Source: Yersinia ruckeri ATCC 29473 (GTDB taxonomy: Bacteria > Pseudomonadota > Gammaproteobacteria > Enterobacterales > Enterobacteriaceae). Taken from it: a stretch of DNA of 64,000 nt. The notes under the pieces were generated by a model. The model made no database searches and had not been told where the DNA came from. It was given only the letters and a program-made list of their open reading frames with translations. Location of the stretch: contig NZ_KN150747.1 in assembly GCF_000754815.1 (NCBI RefSeq), positions 3,072,896 to 3,136,895 of the forward strand, given 5' to 3'. Of the stretch, positions 1 to 8,725 are shown piece by piece. Each line of letters starts with the position of its first letter. Position 1 is the stretch's first letter. The position numbers and the translations under genes were made by a program.

Positions 1-21
1 AAAGTTGCCCTGAATCATTCA

Positions 22-1092
22 TCAGTGAGCTATCTCCATCAGGTTGCTATAGAACTGGTAAGGCTGAACGGTGAACGCGGCTGGCGGCATCAAGACCATC
101 TGCGCCGTGGTACCGTAATCGTCTTTTAGATAGGTCACTTCGGCCAATAACCACAGTTCATCCTTTAAACCAAAAACTGGTACATCAATCGGGATCAGGG
201 TGTTGGGTTCCCACAGTTTGCCGTCCTTGTCCCGCCAGCTATCCACGGTGACCAACAGTTCTTTTGAACGTCCGTAACGGCGGTTCATTTCCCAATCAAT
301 GCACCGCTGTGCCAGTTGAGCCGCCTTCATGGTACTTTCGACAATAATAATGCGATTGCGATAACGCATCCGGGCTGCCTCTGGATCGCGACTCCTTGCC
401 AGAGTCACCGAACCATATCCCGCATCCTGAACCTGTTCCTGTAACTGGCTGACTGACATGGAAACACCAATATAGTCAGAGAAGCGCTCATCTATACCGG
501 AGTTAAAGGCGGCTTTTTCGATATTGGTCCCCTGCGCCACGCCGCTGGCGGCTTTACGGGTACCGACGCGGGTCAGGTATAAACTGCCGTCTGGCAGGTC
601 GTAGTACAGCAACGCCGCCCAGCGGGTAATGCGGTCGATGACTTCCTGAGACGATTCACCCCAGTTCAGGGTAAATTGCGGCACAATATCCAAATCGGTG
701 ACATCGGTCGCTACCGATACCCCATAGGGCGCGGCCAGTTTCTGGGCTATCTGCAATGCCGTGGATTGACTGATCACGTTATTGGGCCATTCAGCGGAGC
801 AATCGACCAAATCCTGGCATTTGCTGCGACCGGTGGCTCGGACTTCATGGCGCGTTTTGCTGATCATCGGTGCCCAGCGGTCGATATAGCCGGTCACCAC
901 CACATCCTGACCCAGCATCACCACACAGGGATCGCCCGGATTAACCCATTGCTGGTTATCACTTCCGGGATAAAGATCCATCAACGACAAATCGAAATCA
1001 CTGGGCAGCCGCTCGATGCTGCGGGTCACCCGCACCTGATCCCAGCCTGAAATTAACTTGCCGCCGATTTTCAATGTCAGTTCGTCATTCAT
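22..1092 (-). CDS. Phage baseplate hub protein, Mu gp44-like
   Basis: This 356-residue protein resembles the Mu gp44 / late-control-D family, which forms the hub of a contractile-tail baseplate and links tube to spike. It opens with MNDELTLKIGG and has the typical mixed beta-rich sequence of that family. It overlaps the start-side neighbour, the gp43-like circularisation gene, by four bases, which fits translational coupling in a tail operon read leftward. The order tape measure, circularisation protein, gp44-like hub is the Mu order. The baseplate wedge and fibre genes would be expected further left, outside the window. The assignment rests on family resemblance and gene order. Confidence 0.8.
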   Translation of the reverse strand: MNDELTLKIGGKLISGWDQVRVTRSIERLPSDFDLSLMDLYPGSDNQQWVNPGDPCVVMLGQDVVVTGYIDRWAPMISKTRHEVRATGRSKCQDLVDCSAEWPNNVISQSTALQIAQKLAAPYGVSVATDVTDLDIVPQFTLNWGESSQEVIDRITRWAALLYYDLPDGSLYLTRVGTRKAASGVAQGTNIEKAAFNSGIDERFSDYIGVSMSVSQLQEQVQDAGYGSVTLARSRDPEAARMRYRNRIIIVESTMKAAQLAQRCIDWEMNRRYGRSKELLVTVDSWRDKDGKLWEPNTLIPIDVPVFGLKDELWLLAEVTYLKDDYGTTAQMVLMPPAAFTVQPYQFYSNLMEIAH

Positions 1093-2498
1093 GAGCTTAA
1101 CGCCTTAAATCGGGTGGGCATAAAGGCCGGATGGACGGGATTAGCCATACTGACTAGACCGTCGCTACGGGACGCATCCTGATACAGTCGGTTGGCAATA
1201 TTCAATGCAGGCAGGGAGCGATTAAAACGCTGTATTTCCAGACGGGATAAGTTGGCCCCGGCCTGTTGTAGCAAGGTCACGATGGACTGGCGCATATCGT
1301 TCAGTGAGCGGTATTCATCATCATGACCCCTATCGGCAGCGGCCAGCGCGGCATGATCAACCACATCACACACGCGAGCCAGTAGCGCACTGGCCTCATC
1401 ATAACTTTCAGGCTGAAACTGCGACGCGGCATAAACCATTGACCCGGCACAGAGTACGACCATCATGTGATTGGCTGCCTGGGCTATACGGGTATCACTG
1501 CTGTTGGCATAAAAAACATCGTCATTATTCTCTGATGACAGAGTTTCCATTATCCGGATCAAATCCAGGGCACTCACGGCATCCGTCATAATGGCGCTGA
1601 CCAATCGCTCAGCGGCAATGGCATAGTCCTCAACCGAGGCCGCGTTGATGAATGCAGCGCTGGCTTGTGTGATAGTGGCTCGGCCCGTTACCGCCAGCGC
1701 CAGATGCTGGGAGACCAGCCCGGAGAAATCGGCAGCATCCGGTTGCTGAACACGATTACCGGTTGCACCATTGGCACTACCCCCAACGCTACCGAAATTA
1801 AAGCGGCCATAACGGGTACTGCCAAAGGTTGAACGCAGCGTGTTCCCCAGATTGGTCGCTTCATTGACCGTGCTATTGACCATCTTCACCCAAAATTGGG
1901 CCGTGTTTTTCAGGGTTTTTATCGTTTGATTAACCGCACGAATTTCCCCTTTTACCGTGGCAATAAATCCAGTAGCGGTTTTGCTGGCCAGCCCGAACCA
2001 TGATGTGCTGACAGAGGAAACCGCATCAGCCGAACTGGTGATGGCAAAAACGCGCAACCCCGTTTCAATGATGGTTAACGTGAATTCGAAAACCCGCCCA
2101 CATTCAGCCCCTTCGTTAATCCTGAGACCGCTTTCCGTTATGCTGACGGTCATTTCGCCCAAAGTAGGATGCACCAGCGTGGCGGGTCCCGCTTCTTCAC
2201 AGGCGGCAATCAGGGAGTCACGCTGGGTCATCACATCCGGCGCGTTATAAAGCTGGCTGCTTTGCACCAGAAACCCCCGGATGGTCATACGGCGGGTAGC
2301 CCGCCCCATATCTTCCGACCAGGCGGTGTCCCGATAGGGATATTCGTGCATCGCCTGCCGACGCCCAAAAACCCCCTCGCCGGTAACAACGGCAAAGGGA
2401 ACACCACGGAAAGAGGCGGGATGCAAATGTTCCTGCCATTTCCAGCTATCGCCACTGGTACCTAATAAGTCAGAAAGGGCGCTGCCGATCAGTGACAT
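1089..2498 (-). CDS. Phage DNA circularisation protein, Mu gp43 (N)-like
   Basis: This 469-residue protein matches the Mu N / gp43 family in its N-terminal region (WQEHLHPASFRGVPFAVV, about residues 20-38), a signature of the DNA circularisation N-terminal domain. The name is historical; the protein is a tail or baseplate component of Mu-like contractile tails. The C-terminal half is helical and less conserved. It lies downstream of the tape measure gene, separated from it by an inserted small secreted protein gene, and overlaps the gp44-like gene by four bases. Confidence 0.8.
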   Translation of the reverse strand: MSLIGSALSDLLGTSGDSWKWQEHLHPASFRGVPFAVVTGEGVFGRRQAMHEYPYRDTAWSEDMGRATRRMTIRGFLVQSSQLYNAPDVMTQRDSLIAACEEAGPATLVHPTLGEMTVSITESGLRINEGAECGRVFEFTLTIIETGLRVFAITSSADAVSSVSTSWFGLASKTATGFIATVKGEIRAVNQTIKTLKNTAQFWVKMVNSTVNEATNLGNTLRSTFGSTRYGRFNFGSVGGSANGATGNRVQQPDAADFSGLVSQHLALAVTGRATITQASAAFINAASVEDYAIAAERLVSAIMTDAVSALDLIRIMETLSSENNDDVFYANSSDTRIAQAANHMMVVLCAGSMVYAASQFQPESYDEASALLARVCDVVDHAALAAADRGHDDEYRSLNDMRQSIVTLLQQAGANLSRLEIQRFNRSLPALNIANRLYQDASRSDGLVSMANPVHPAFMPTRFKALSS

Positions 2499-2515
2499 TT
2501 ATGCCTCCAGAAAAC

Positions 2516-2543
2516 AAAAAACCCGCACAAAGGCGGGCTTACA
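2516..2543 (-). terminator. Rho-independent terminator of the moron gene
   Basis: On the minus strand a CCCGCC/GCGGG hairpin is followed by a run of six T. It lies between the stop of the small secreted protein gene at 2647 and the start of the circularisation gene at 2498, so it would end transcription of the inserted gene inside the tail operon. Confidence 0.7.
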
Positions 2544-2646
2544 ATAAAGTGGCTACATTTTTTGGATTGCTGATCCGGGATTCAATTCTTTAGTCGCCAA
2601 TTCACCATTAGGTTGGGTTGACTATCTTGATAAGGCGATTTTTGAT

Positions 2647-3084
2647 TTATTGGTATTTGTAATAATCCCAATTAGCAAGTTCGCTTTTAGCTTCAACATC
2701 ACCCAACAATGATCTAAGAATTTTTATCTCCACTACCCTCGATGATGCTTCACAATTAATTGGGGCGTCGTGAACTTTAGATTTAAATCCATCGATAGAG
2801 TACTTGCTAGATAGTCCCAAAATAAATGCCTTTTCATCTTTATCTATAGAGCTTCCTTTTTCATAAAATGAGATGGTGCTTTTTATTTTCTCATCCAGAT
2901 GATGTAGTTCTAAAGCCATTGCTTCAGCCCTATCCTCTCCATTGAGAAGTCTTTTTAAATAAGAATTTCCATAGTTACAACCAAGCCCCCAGATACCTGC
3001 GGCGCTTCTAGCCGCCCCTATATCAACAGGCCCTGCTAACAAGGGAAAAGATATGAAGATAATCAACAATAAAATATGCTTCAA
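2647..3084 (-). CDS. Small secreted protein, phage moron of unknown function
   Basis: I do not recognise the family. I chose the TTG start at 3084 because GGAG lies six bases upstream. The resulting 145-residue product begins MKHILLLIIFISFPLLAG, a clear signal peptide, followed by a soluble acidic/basic helical domain with three cysteines, suggesting a periplasmic or surface protein. A longer reading from TTG 3111 is possible. The gene is AT-rich compared with flanking tail genes and has its own promoter-like sequence (3120-3148) and terminator (2516-2543). That is the usual build of a moron, a cargo gene expressed from the prophage. Such genes often alter the lysogen's envelope or phage sensitivity; no specific function can be given here. 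Confidence 0.65.
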   Translation of the reverse strand: MKHILLLIIFISFPLLAGPVDIGAARSAAGIWGLGCNYGNSYLKRLLNGEDRAEAMALELHHLDEKIKSTISFYEKGSSIDKDEKAFILGLSSKYSIDGFKSKVHDAPINCEASSRVVEIKILRSLLGDVEAKSELANWDYYKYQ

Positions 3085-3119
3085 ACGAATCTCCAGCCAG
3101 TTATTAACCAAACCATTGA

Positions 3120-3148
3120 AGTATATTTAGAACACGTCAGACATACAA
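3120..3148 (-). promoter_or_regulatory. Sigma-70-type promoter for the moron
   Basis: On the minus strand TTGTAT (3143-3148) and TATACT (3120-3125) are separated by exactly 17 bases, 36 bases upstream of the chosen TTG start. A near-perfect palindrome, GAATTA-aCCCGGG-TAATTC (3156-3174), lies just upstream and overlaps the tape-measure stop codon; it could be a terminator-like stem or an operator. Confidence 0.55.
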
Positions 3149-3158
3149 TTAAGTTGAA

Positions 3159-4970
3159 TTAACCCGGGTAATTCATTGAGGTTGCTACACGCCCTCCCGA
3201 CTTGCTGGTAATAATCTTACGCTCTCCACTACTGGCATCAATGAACGTCAGTTCTATCTCCGTTTTATTGCCTGCCATCGCCTGCATAATAGCGTTGGCT
3301 ATATCCTGGCTACTTCCAGCGTTATCGTTACCTGAGGTTAGAATAGAAGCTCGCTGGTCACCATTAATATTGGGTGTAGTGCTTGAATTGAAAGTCTCTT
3401 CACTTGATTGAGGATGAATCGGCGGTAAACCCGGCATGATTTTTTGTAGATAATGACGAGTTTCGGCAGGTGCTTTTTCTAAGCCATGCTTTTTGACGTT
3501 ATTCTGTCCCCAGTTATAAGACGCAATAGCCTTATTGACATCACCATCGAACATTTTAAGCAAATCAGAAAGATACTTGGCTGCAGCTTCACTTGATTTA
3601 TTGAAGTCCATACGATCTTCTGTGGTATTTAATCCATAATCTCTGCCCGTTGGAGGCATAAACTGGAACGGTCCTTGTGCCCCTTTTGGCGACAGCAAAT
3701 TTTTTCCCCGCCCCGACTCAGCTTGATAGACCCGATCCAGAATGGTGGGTGGCAAATTATACTTCGATTCAAGTTGTGTCAGTCTGGCCTGCTGTTGACC
3801 ATCCCCGGGGAGCATGTAAGGCGTATTTATTGACGTAGCGGACTCTTGTTTTTCTTTCTCATCTTTAGGTCCATAATATTCCTGATATTTACTCCTGAAC
3901 CCATCGGTCATCATGCCGTAGTCTAACCCAACTTTATCCCATTCATTCAATGATTTATAAAATTCAGGGTCGTTATAGCCACGGCGTAACTGGTTAGCCT
4001 CATCGCCCCGATTAAACCCCAGTAAATGGGAAAGAGATATACTGTCTACACCATTGGATACCACATCGGTCGCCCCCTCAATCCCGTCTTTCACTGAACC
4101 ATCGGATAATATCGCAGCATAGAATTTATTAGAGGCTCGCTGCTTTAACCCATCCCAAGCTGCGCTCACCTCAGATAACTGGCGATCCAGCTCGGTGAGT
4201 TGTGCATTGGTCTGAGGGTCAACCGTTAAACCGAATTTATCCGCCTTTGCCAATAGCTCTTTGTATTGAGAGCCTTCGCGCATTAACGAAAGAAGGTTTT
4301 CGTCTAGACCTAATGCATCAGCCAATGTTTTCTGCGTCTGCGGGGCAAGTTTAGGGAATATCTTTGCCACATTTTCTAGTGTTTTGTAGACATCCGCCGT
4401 ACCGTTTTTAAGGCGTTCGATCTGTATTCCGTTCTGAACCAGCAGCGCCTGCGTCGTATCATTACGCGCCCATAGTGGATCATTAAACGTCTTATATAAT
4501 CCTTCAACAGATTGCCGGGCTGAATCACTATCGATCCCTAATATCTGCATCGCGCCGCTGATCCGGCTAAAATTATCAACCGACATACCCGCATTTTTTG
4601 CCGCCGTATCCAGTTGATATGCATTACCGGCCGCCTCGCCCAAGCCTTTGGCTAAACCGTGGATAACATACCCACCGGCCGCGGCTATACCACCAAACTT
4701 TAACGCCTTACCACCTAATTCCCCGACCATTTTTAATGGCGGTACCAGATCACCGATAAACTGGACGCCTTCACGCGCGAACTGTCCCATTCCTTGCAAT
4801 TTATCGTTGATACTATCCAGCCCTTCGACAGACTCATTCCCGCCAAGCTGTAAACCATCACGGGTTTTATCCAACTGGGGAACCAGTTTCTTTACCGCCT
4901 CGTCAATACGGTGAATAGTCGCCGTTACCTGATCGTTGGCCACCAGTTCAAAATCAAAAGCATTAGCCAT
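3159..4970 (-). CDS. Tail tape measure protein with lytic transglycosylase domain
   Basis: This 603-residue protein sits directly after the frameshifted tail chaperone, the standard position of a tape measure gene. A hydrophobic, glycine-rich stretch is near residues 90-115. The C-terminal third contains an SLT-type lysozyme-like domain: VYQAESGRGKNLLSPKGAQG with the catalytic glutamate in AESG, QFMPPT, and IASYNWGQNNV. It would set tail length and locally cleave peptidoglycan during DNA entry. At 603 residues it predicts a fairly short tail if the usual length relation holds. The start codon overlaps the stop of the frameshift extension (ATGGCTAA). Confidence 0.85.
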   Translation of the reverse strand: MANAFDFELVANDQVTATIHRIDEAVKKLVPQLDKTRDGLQLGGNESVEGLDSINDKLQGMGQFAREGVQFIGDLVPPLKMVGELGGKALKFGGIAAAGGYVIHGLAKGLGEAAGNAYQLDTAAKNAGMSVDNFSRISGAMQILGIDSDSARQSVEGLYKTFNDPLWARNDTTQALLVQNGIQIERLKNGTADVYKTLENVAKIFPKLAPQTQKTLADALGLDENLLSLMREGSQYKELLAKADKFGLTVDPQTNAQLTELDRQLSEVSAAWDGLKQRASNKFYAAILSDGSVKDGIEGATDVVSNGVDSISLSHLLGFNRGDEANQLRRGYNDPEFYKSLNEWDKVGLDYGMMTDGFRSKYQEYYGPKDEKEKQESATSINTPYMLPGDGQQQARLTQLESKYNLPPTILDRVYQAESGRGKNLLSPKGAQGPFQFMPPTGRDYGLNTTEDRMDFNKSSEAAAKYLSDLLKMFDGDVNKAIASYNWGQNNVKKHGLEKAPAETRHYLQKIMPGLPPIHPQSSEETFNSSTTPNINGDQRASILTSGNDNAGSSQDIANAIMQAMAGNKTEIELTFIDASSGERKIITSKSGGRVATSMNYPG

Positions 4971-5127
4971 AACTACTCACCTTAATTTGATTGATCCGAT
5001 TGGCCTGCTGATACCACCACTGCAATCGGCTATAGGTCAGGAGCCAGGCATCCATTGGCCCCCACCCATAGTAATAGGTCACATCTGCTAGCTCGTTACC
5101 CCACTCTCCGGCTGAGGGGAGTAAGCT
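4963..5127 (-). CDS. Minus-one frameshift extension of tail assembly chaperone
   Basis: The minus-one frame after a T TTT TTA heptamer (5127-5133) stays open for 54 codons and ends at TAA 4963-4965, overlapping the tape-measure start. The extension reads SLLPSAGEWGNELADVTYYY and continues with a W/Y-rich stretch, protein-like and typical of the downstream half of G/GT-type chaperones. The fused product would be 88 plus 54 residues, 142 in all. Such fusions load onto the tape measure during tail assembly. The slip site and open frame are visible; that slippage happens is inferred from P2, Mu and lambda relatives. Confidence 0.75.
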   Translation of the reverse strand, partial: SLLPSAGEWGNELADVTYYYGWGPMDAWLLTYSRLQWWYQQANRINQIKVSSYG

Positions 5128-5390
5128 AAAAAACTCATCATGTAGACCTCGCAGGCCTTGTAGTCGGTGAAAGCCATCTTTTTAATGGCTTCACGCGGTA
5201 CATTAGACACCAGAGAAATTAATAATCCCATTGCACTGAGTGCACCTGATTTGGCCTGTTCATCATAAAACTGCTGAACCTGAAGCAGTACCGGTTCGCT
5301 CAGTTCAATCGCTTCATAGGTGGTTTTCATGGCTTCGTGGCCGATCGGTTTAACGAGGGTAATTGTTTTCGTGCGTTCTAATTCAGACAT
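5088..5390 (-). CDS. Tail assembly chaperone, Mu gp41-like (unshifted product)
   Basis: This 100-residue acidic/helical protein lies between the tube and tape measure genes, as Mu gp41 and P2 gpE do. It reads MSELERTKTITLVKPIGHEA at the N terminus. The zero frame ends at 5088, but a slippery T TTT TTA at codons 87-88 gives access to the extension listed separately. The unshifted form is normally made in excess over the fusion. It starts one base from the tube protein's stop, consistent with one late operon. Confidence 0.8.
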   Translation of the reverse strand: MSELERTKTITLVKPIGHEAMKTTYEAIELSEPVLLQVQQFYDEQAKSGALSAMGLLISLVSNVPREAIKKMAFTDYKACEVYMMSFLAYSPQPESGVTS

Positions 5391-5391
5391 A

Positions 5392-5760
5392 TTAATTCTC
5401 CGTGACCGAGCCGCCTTCCCAGCGAATATCCGCCGTCGCTTCCGTACTGTCCACTTCCTGCGTATTCACCGACCACATGCCGCTGCCGATAATGGTTTTA
5501 CCGTTCGCCAGTTCACAGATGATGCTGACGTTGGTCTGTTCGTTAAAATCACTGATTGAGGTTCCGCCACTATCGCGGATCTGGCAGGAAATAAATGGGG
5601 CGCTGAAGGTTTCTTTATAACCGTGTACCCCATCCATGCCGGTTAACGTCTCACGCTTGACCCGTGACGGGCTGTATTTAAACTGCCCCGCCACCATGAT
5701 GGTCAGTCCGTCTACCGTGACAAAGGCGGTACCGGCCAGACGGTTTCTTGTATCACCCAT
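5392..5760 (-). CDS. Phage tail tube protein
   Basis: This 122-residue protein has the beta-rich tail tube pattern (GTAFVTVDGLTIMVAGQFKYS near the start, and a GVHGYKETF segment mid-protein). It follows the sheath gene by 12 bases, the invariant sheath-tube order of contractile tails. It would polymerise into the rigid inner tube through which DNA passes. Its length matches the Mu tube protein class. Confidence 0.85.
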   Translation of the reverse strand: MGDTRNRLAGTAFVTVDGLTIMVAGQFKYSPSRVKRETLTGMDGVHGYKETFSAPFISCQIRDSGGTSISDFNEQTNVSIICELANGKTIIGSGMWSVNTQEVDSTEATADIRWEGGSVTEN

Positions 5761-5772
5761 AAAATCGATCCC

Positions 5773-7263
5773 TTATGCTGACGCCTGCAGGCGGAATTGG
5801 TTAAGAACAGCAAAAATACGTAACTGATTAATCAGAACGCCCGTCCACAGCACATCGACCCGATTGGGGTTGCTGGCGCTCTTTTCGACAATCAACCCTT
5901 TGGCAAAACCTTTCGCATCCTGCACATAACCGCTAAATTCCAGCGCCTGATACTGGGCAATCAACTCTGCGCGGATCACGTTGGGCGTGATAATGGCTGA
6001 TCCGGGGGCGAAACGGGTACCGTCAGCAGCGAGTTTCATACGGGCAAATTTCGAGGTCACTTGAGTTCGCATATAGCGAGTAATAAACATCAGCAAAAAC
6101 AGCGTTTCAATCTGCAAATAGCTGTCATCCTCTGCGCCAAATCCGTTTTTCTGGTAGGTGGTAATGATATTCTCCACTTGCACCGTACCGTCATCGGCCA
6201 CCGTGACCGTGGATATGCCGCTGTGCAGCAGGTTATTACGCTCGGTCAGAGTAAAGCGGCTGGCCAGCGGCGGAGCCAGCACACCGGCGATACTCAGCGT
6301 TTGCAACGGACGCCCCGGATCGTTACGCAAACTTTGTGCAATCGCGCCGACATAAGCCGCTGACCAGATGTAACTTGGTGTTGGCGAGCCATTCACCCCC
6401 AATAGGGAAGCATGCTGATCGTTACGTAATTCCCCAGCCGCCGTCAGTTGGCCGTAAGTGCCCGATTGGGCGGCAAAGCTGTGACCATACAACTGTTCGG
6501 CGTAACTCCAACGACCGGTACTGTCCGATAAAAAGTCTTTGAGTTTATTCAGAGACGCTGTATCAGTGTACGGATTGATGATGAAATCAAAGGTGCGATC
6601 CTGCAAATTAGCCAGGGCATCATCCAGTTCCGGCGCACCGGCGCCGCCCGACATCGGGGTGATCGTCAGTGCCAGACTGTCCGGCGTGTTTTCCCCACCG
6701 GCACTGCCCAGATAGTTCAGGCGCACATCAATCGCGTTGCCGTGAGCACCTTTATTTTTGGCGGTTAAGGTAATCACCCCCGCCGCCGCCGTCGCTATCA
6801 CGGGTAAAGCCGTGGCCGCATTAATTGCTGTGGTCAACGCCGTGGCAATGGTGGCAACGTCATCAGTGGCCACCACCGCAATCTGCACCCGAATACCGGC
6901 GATATACAGTGAAATCGCGCCCGTAGCCGATGCCGGAGTGGTCACCGTGATTTTACCGGTTGCCGCCACCATCGCTTCTGCATCGCTCAAGGGTAAGATA
7001 TAAATCTCACCGGCAATATCATTCGCCAGATACGCGGCCATTTGCCCCTGCAACATCGAACCCGCACCGCATAACCCGGCCACGGTGGCCACAGAAGAAA
7101 CCAGTACCGGTACATTAGGTGGAAGTGTGGCCGCTGCCAGCATTTGCCCGATAATTAAGGTGCGCTGCGTAGTGGTTGCCGAGTTTGCCTGCGAATTATC
7201 GAACTCGGCGAAGAAAAGCGGCGTCCGCAGGTTGTTCGGAATATGGCTAAAAGGAAGGGTCAT
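5773..7263 (-). CDS. Phage contractile tail sheath protein, Mu gpL-like
   Basis: This 496-residue protein has the conserved N terminus of Mu-type sheaths (FSHIPNNLRTPLFFAEFDNS) and an alanine/threonine-rich inserted domain around residues 105-165 (TVTTPASATGAISLYIAGIR). The C-terminal part resembles the sheath core that forms the handshake between subunits. Sheath contraction drives the tube through the envelope. The start overlaps the stop of the DUF2635 gene by one base. Its presence makes the phage a myovirus in form. Confidence 0.9.
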   Translation of the reverse strand: MTLPFSHIPNNLRTPLFFAEFDNSQANSATTTQRTLIIGQMLAAATLPPNVPVLVSSVATVAGLCGAGSMLQGQMAAYLANDIAGEIYILPLSDAEAMVAATGKITVTTPASATGAISLYIAGIRVQIAVVATDDVATIATALTTAINAATALPVIATAAAGVITLTAKNKGAHGNAIDVRLNYLGSAGGENTPDSLALTITPMSGGAGAPELDDALANLQDRTFDFIINPYTDTASLNKLKDFLSDSTGRWSYAEQLYGHSFAAQSGTYGQLTAAGELRNDQHASLLGVNGSPTPSYIWSAAYVGAIAQSLRNDPGRPLQTLSIAGVLAPPLASRFTLTERNNLLHSGISTVTVADDGTVQVENIITTYQKNGFGAEDDSYLQIETLFLLMFITRYMRTQVTSKFARMKLAADGTRFAPGSAIITPNVIRAELIAQYQALEFSGYVQDAKGFAKGLIVEKSASNPNRVDVLWTGVLINQLRIFAVLNQFRLQASA

Positions 7264-7454
7264 TATGGTTTTTTCTCCACTTGAGTGGCTTCAGGTGCGG
7301 GTTTCACTTTCGGCTCTGGAACGCACACCACGTCACCGTCATTTAATCGGCGACGCCAAAAAGAATTGTCGGGAACCTCTGCGCCAGTTTCAGGCAAAAA
7401 GGTGCCCTTCACCGGATCGCGTACTGAGCGACCGGTTACGGGTTGTACAATCAT
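7263..7454 (-). CDS. DUF2635 protein, Mu gp38-like
   Basis: This 63-residue protein reads MIVQPVTGRSVRDPVKGTFL and contains WRRRLNDGDV, the conserved core of DUF2635. This small family is found directly upstream of the sheath gene in Mu-like phages. Its function is not established. The last 15 residues are lysine/proline-rich. It is tightly linked to the sheath gene. Confidence 0.8.
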   Translation of the reverse strand: MIVQPVTGRSVRDPVKGTFLPETGAEVPDNSFWRRRLNDGDVVCVPEPKVKPAPEATQVEKKP

Positions 7455-7465
7455 GGAATTGACTC

Positions 7466-8005
7466 CTAAAGGTTGATAGCTACCAGCGGTTCTGGTGCGC
7501 CATCGGGCATGGCAATAGTGACGTCAATACCCGCCAGCGGCTCGGCATCGATAGGATAGAAATCTTCCGGGCCTTGGTAATATTCAATATCCAATTCCAT
7601 CAGCAGTTGAGCCATATGCCCTTCGCCCGAGGAATCAATATCAATCGTGGAGCGTACTCGCGCGAATTGCTGAATTTTCCGCGTCAGTTCATAGCTATTA
7701 ATCACCGCCCGCTCGACCTGATCGCGCAACCGCTCTAAGGCCAGCTCCGCTTTTACCGCGCCATCATCGGCGAGTTCACTGTCAAACTCTTGCAGGCGAC
7801 CAGTGATACGAACGGTAGTGATGGTATTGAACTGCGGGGCGTTACGACCCAGTGACTGTTTTTCCTCAATCAAGGTTTGGATCAGCAGTACCGGATACAT
7901 CTCTTCGGTGGTTGGCCAGTCACGCGGAGAATAAACACGGTGATCTGCGTCGGTATTCCCCTGTAGAGCCGCCACCACCCGTTCTCTTACCTGAGCTGTA
8001 TTCAT
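7466..8005 (-). CDS. Mu gp37-like tail protein
   Basis: This 179-residue protein reads MNTAQVRERVVAALQGNTDA and looks like the Mu gp37-like / minor tail group placed between the head-tail connector and sheath genes. In contractile-tailed relatives this slot holds the tail terminator or a connector partner. It overlaps the FII-like gene by four bases. The functional name is inferred from position. Confidence 0.65.
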   Translation of the reverse strand: MNTAQVRERVVAALQGNTDADHRVYSPRDWPTTEEMYPVLLIQTLIEEKQSLGRNAPQFNTITTVRITGRLQEFDSELADDGAVKAELALERLRDQVERAVINSYELTRKIQQFARVRSTIDIDSSGEGHMAQLLMELDIEYYQGPEDFYPIDAEPLAGIDVTIAMPDGAPEPLVAINL

Positions 8006-8349
8006 GTTTTTTTGACCTGATTAAGAATCAGTTTACTGCCACCGTGACTATCGGGCTGAACGTCCGACACGGTGAACAGCGTATTGATGGTCACGCCACC
8101 GGCCACAGCAATAAATACCCGGTCACCCTGTTTAGGCAGCGAACGAAATTCACTGTCTCTTACGCCTAAAACCGGCTTAGTGGTATTGATGGTGCTGCCA
8201 TCGTCGAGCGGTTCAATATCCTGCGTATACGCCCGGTCAAAGATACCGCTGACGGTGTAAGCGGCGCCACCCGCAGGCCGGTATTCAACCGGATCGCCAA
8301 ATACCGAATGCAATGGCGCAAGAAGATGCTGATCCCAGTGGATGCCCAT
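8002..8349 (-). CDS. Head-tail attachment protein, lambda FII-like
   Basis: This 115-residue protein reads MGIHWDQHLLAPLHSVFGDP and has a short beta-barrel-like sequence (VEYRPAGGAAYTVSGIFDRA; LGVRDSEFRSLPKQGDRVFI), which matches the lambda FII / phage attachment barrel family. It would sit at the head completion ring and offer the surface for tail joining. It marks the switch from lambda-type head genes to Mu-type tail genes. Confidence 0.75.
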   Translation of the reverse strand: MGIHWDQHLLAPLHSVFGDPVEYRPAGGAAYTVSGIFDRAYTQDIEPLDDGSTINTTKPVLGVRDSEFRSLPKQGDRVFIAVAGGVTINTLFTVSDVQPDSHGGSKLILNQVKKT

Positions 8350-8352
8350 ACG

Positions 8353-8724
8353 CTAGCCTTCCTGAGTGACGATAACGCCATTGTTAACCTGAATCATCGG
8401 CGCACCGGCTGCTTCGCGGGCAGCGGCTTGCTTTCTCAAAGCATCCAACGTAATGACAAAACCTGCATCAATCAGAGTGACCACATCGTCAAGATCATCG
8501 AGAACCAAGGTATTGCTTTCGAGATAGAGCGTGTCGTTATGCTTCACTGAACGCCCCTTAAGCACCACAACCGTGGTGCTGAGAGAGTCCGTGTCACCGG
8601 GGAATGCCTGATCTTCTCCATCAGGTGTTTCTAACTGAGTGTCAGTCCCTTCAAACTGTTCCGCAGGGATAGTTTTCTCTATCTCTACCCCTGACTCATC
8701 CGGGATCTCTTTTTGCTTCGCCAT
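8353..8724 (-). CDS. Phage head protein in the FI position
   Basis: This 123-residue acidic protein starts at ATG 8724 (MAKQKEIPDESGVEIEK), preceded by AGGTGG. A start 30 bases upstream is possible but lacks a clear binding site. The N-terminal half is rich in E, D and T; the C-terminal half has an ordered pattern (NDTLYLESNTLVLDDLDDVV). It lies between the capsid gene and the FII-like gene, the place of lambda FI. I see no strong sequence match to FI, so the name reflects position only. Confidence 0.6.
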   Translation of the reverse strand: MAKQKEIPDESGVEIEKTIPAEQFEGTDTQLETPDGEDQAFPGDTDSLSTTVVVLKGRSVKHNDTLYLESNTLVLDDLDDVVTLIDAGFVITLDALRKQAAAREAAGAPMIQVNNGVIVTQEG

Positions 8725-8725
8725 C

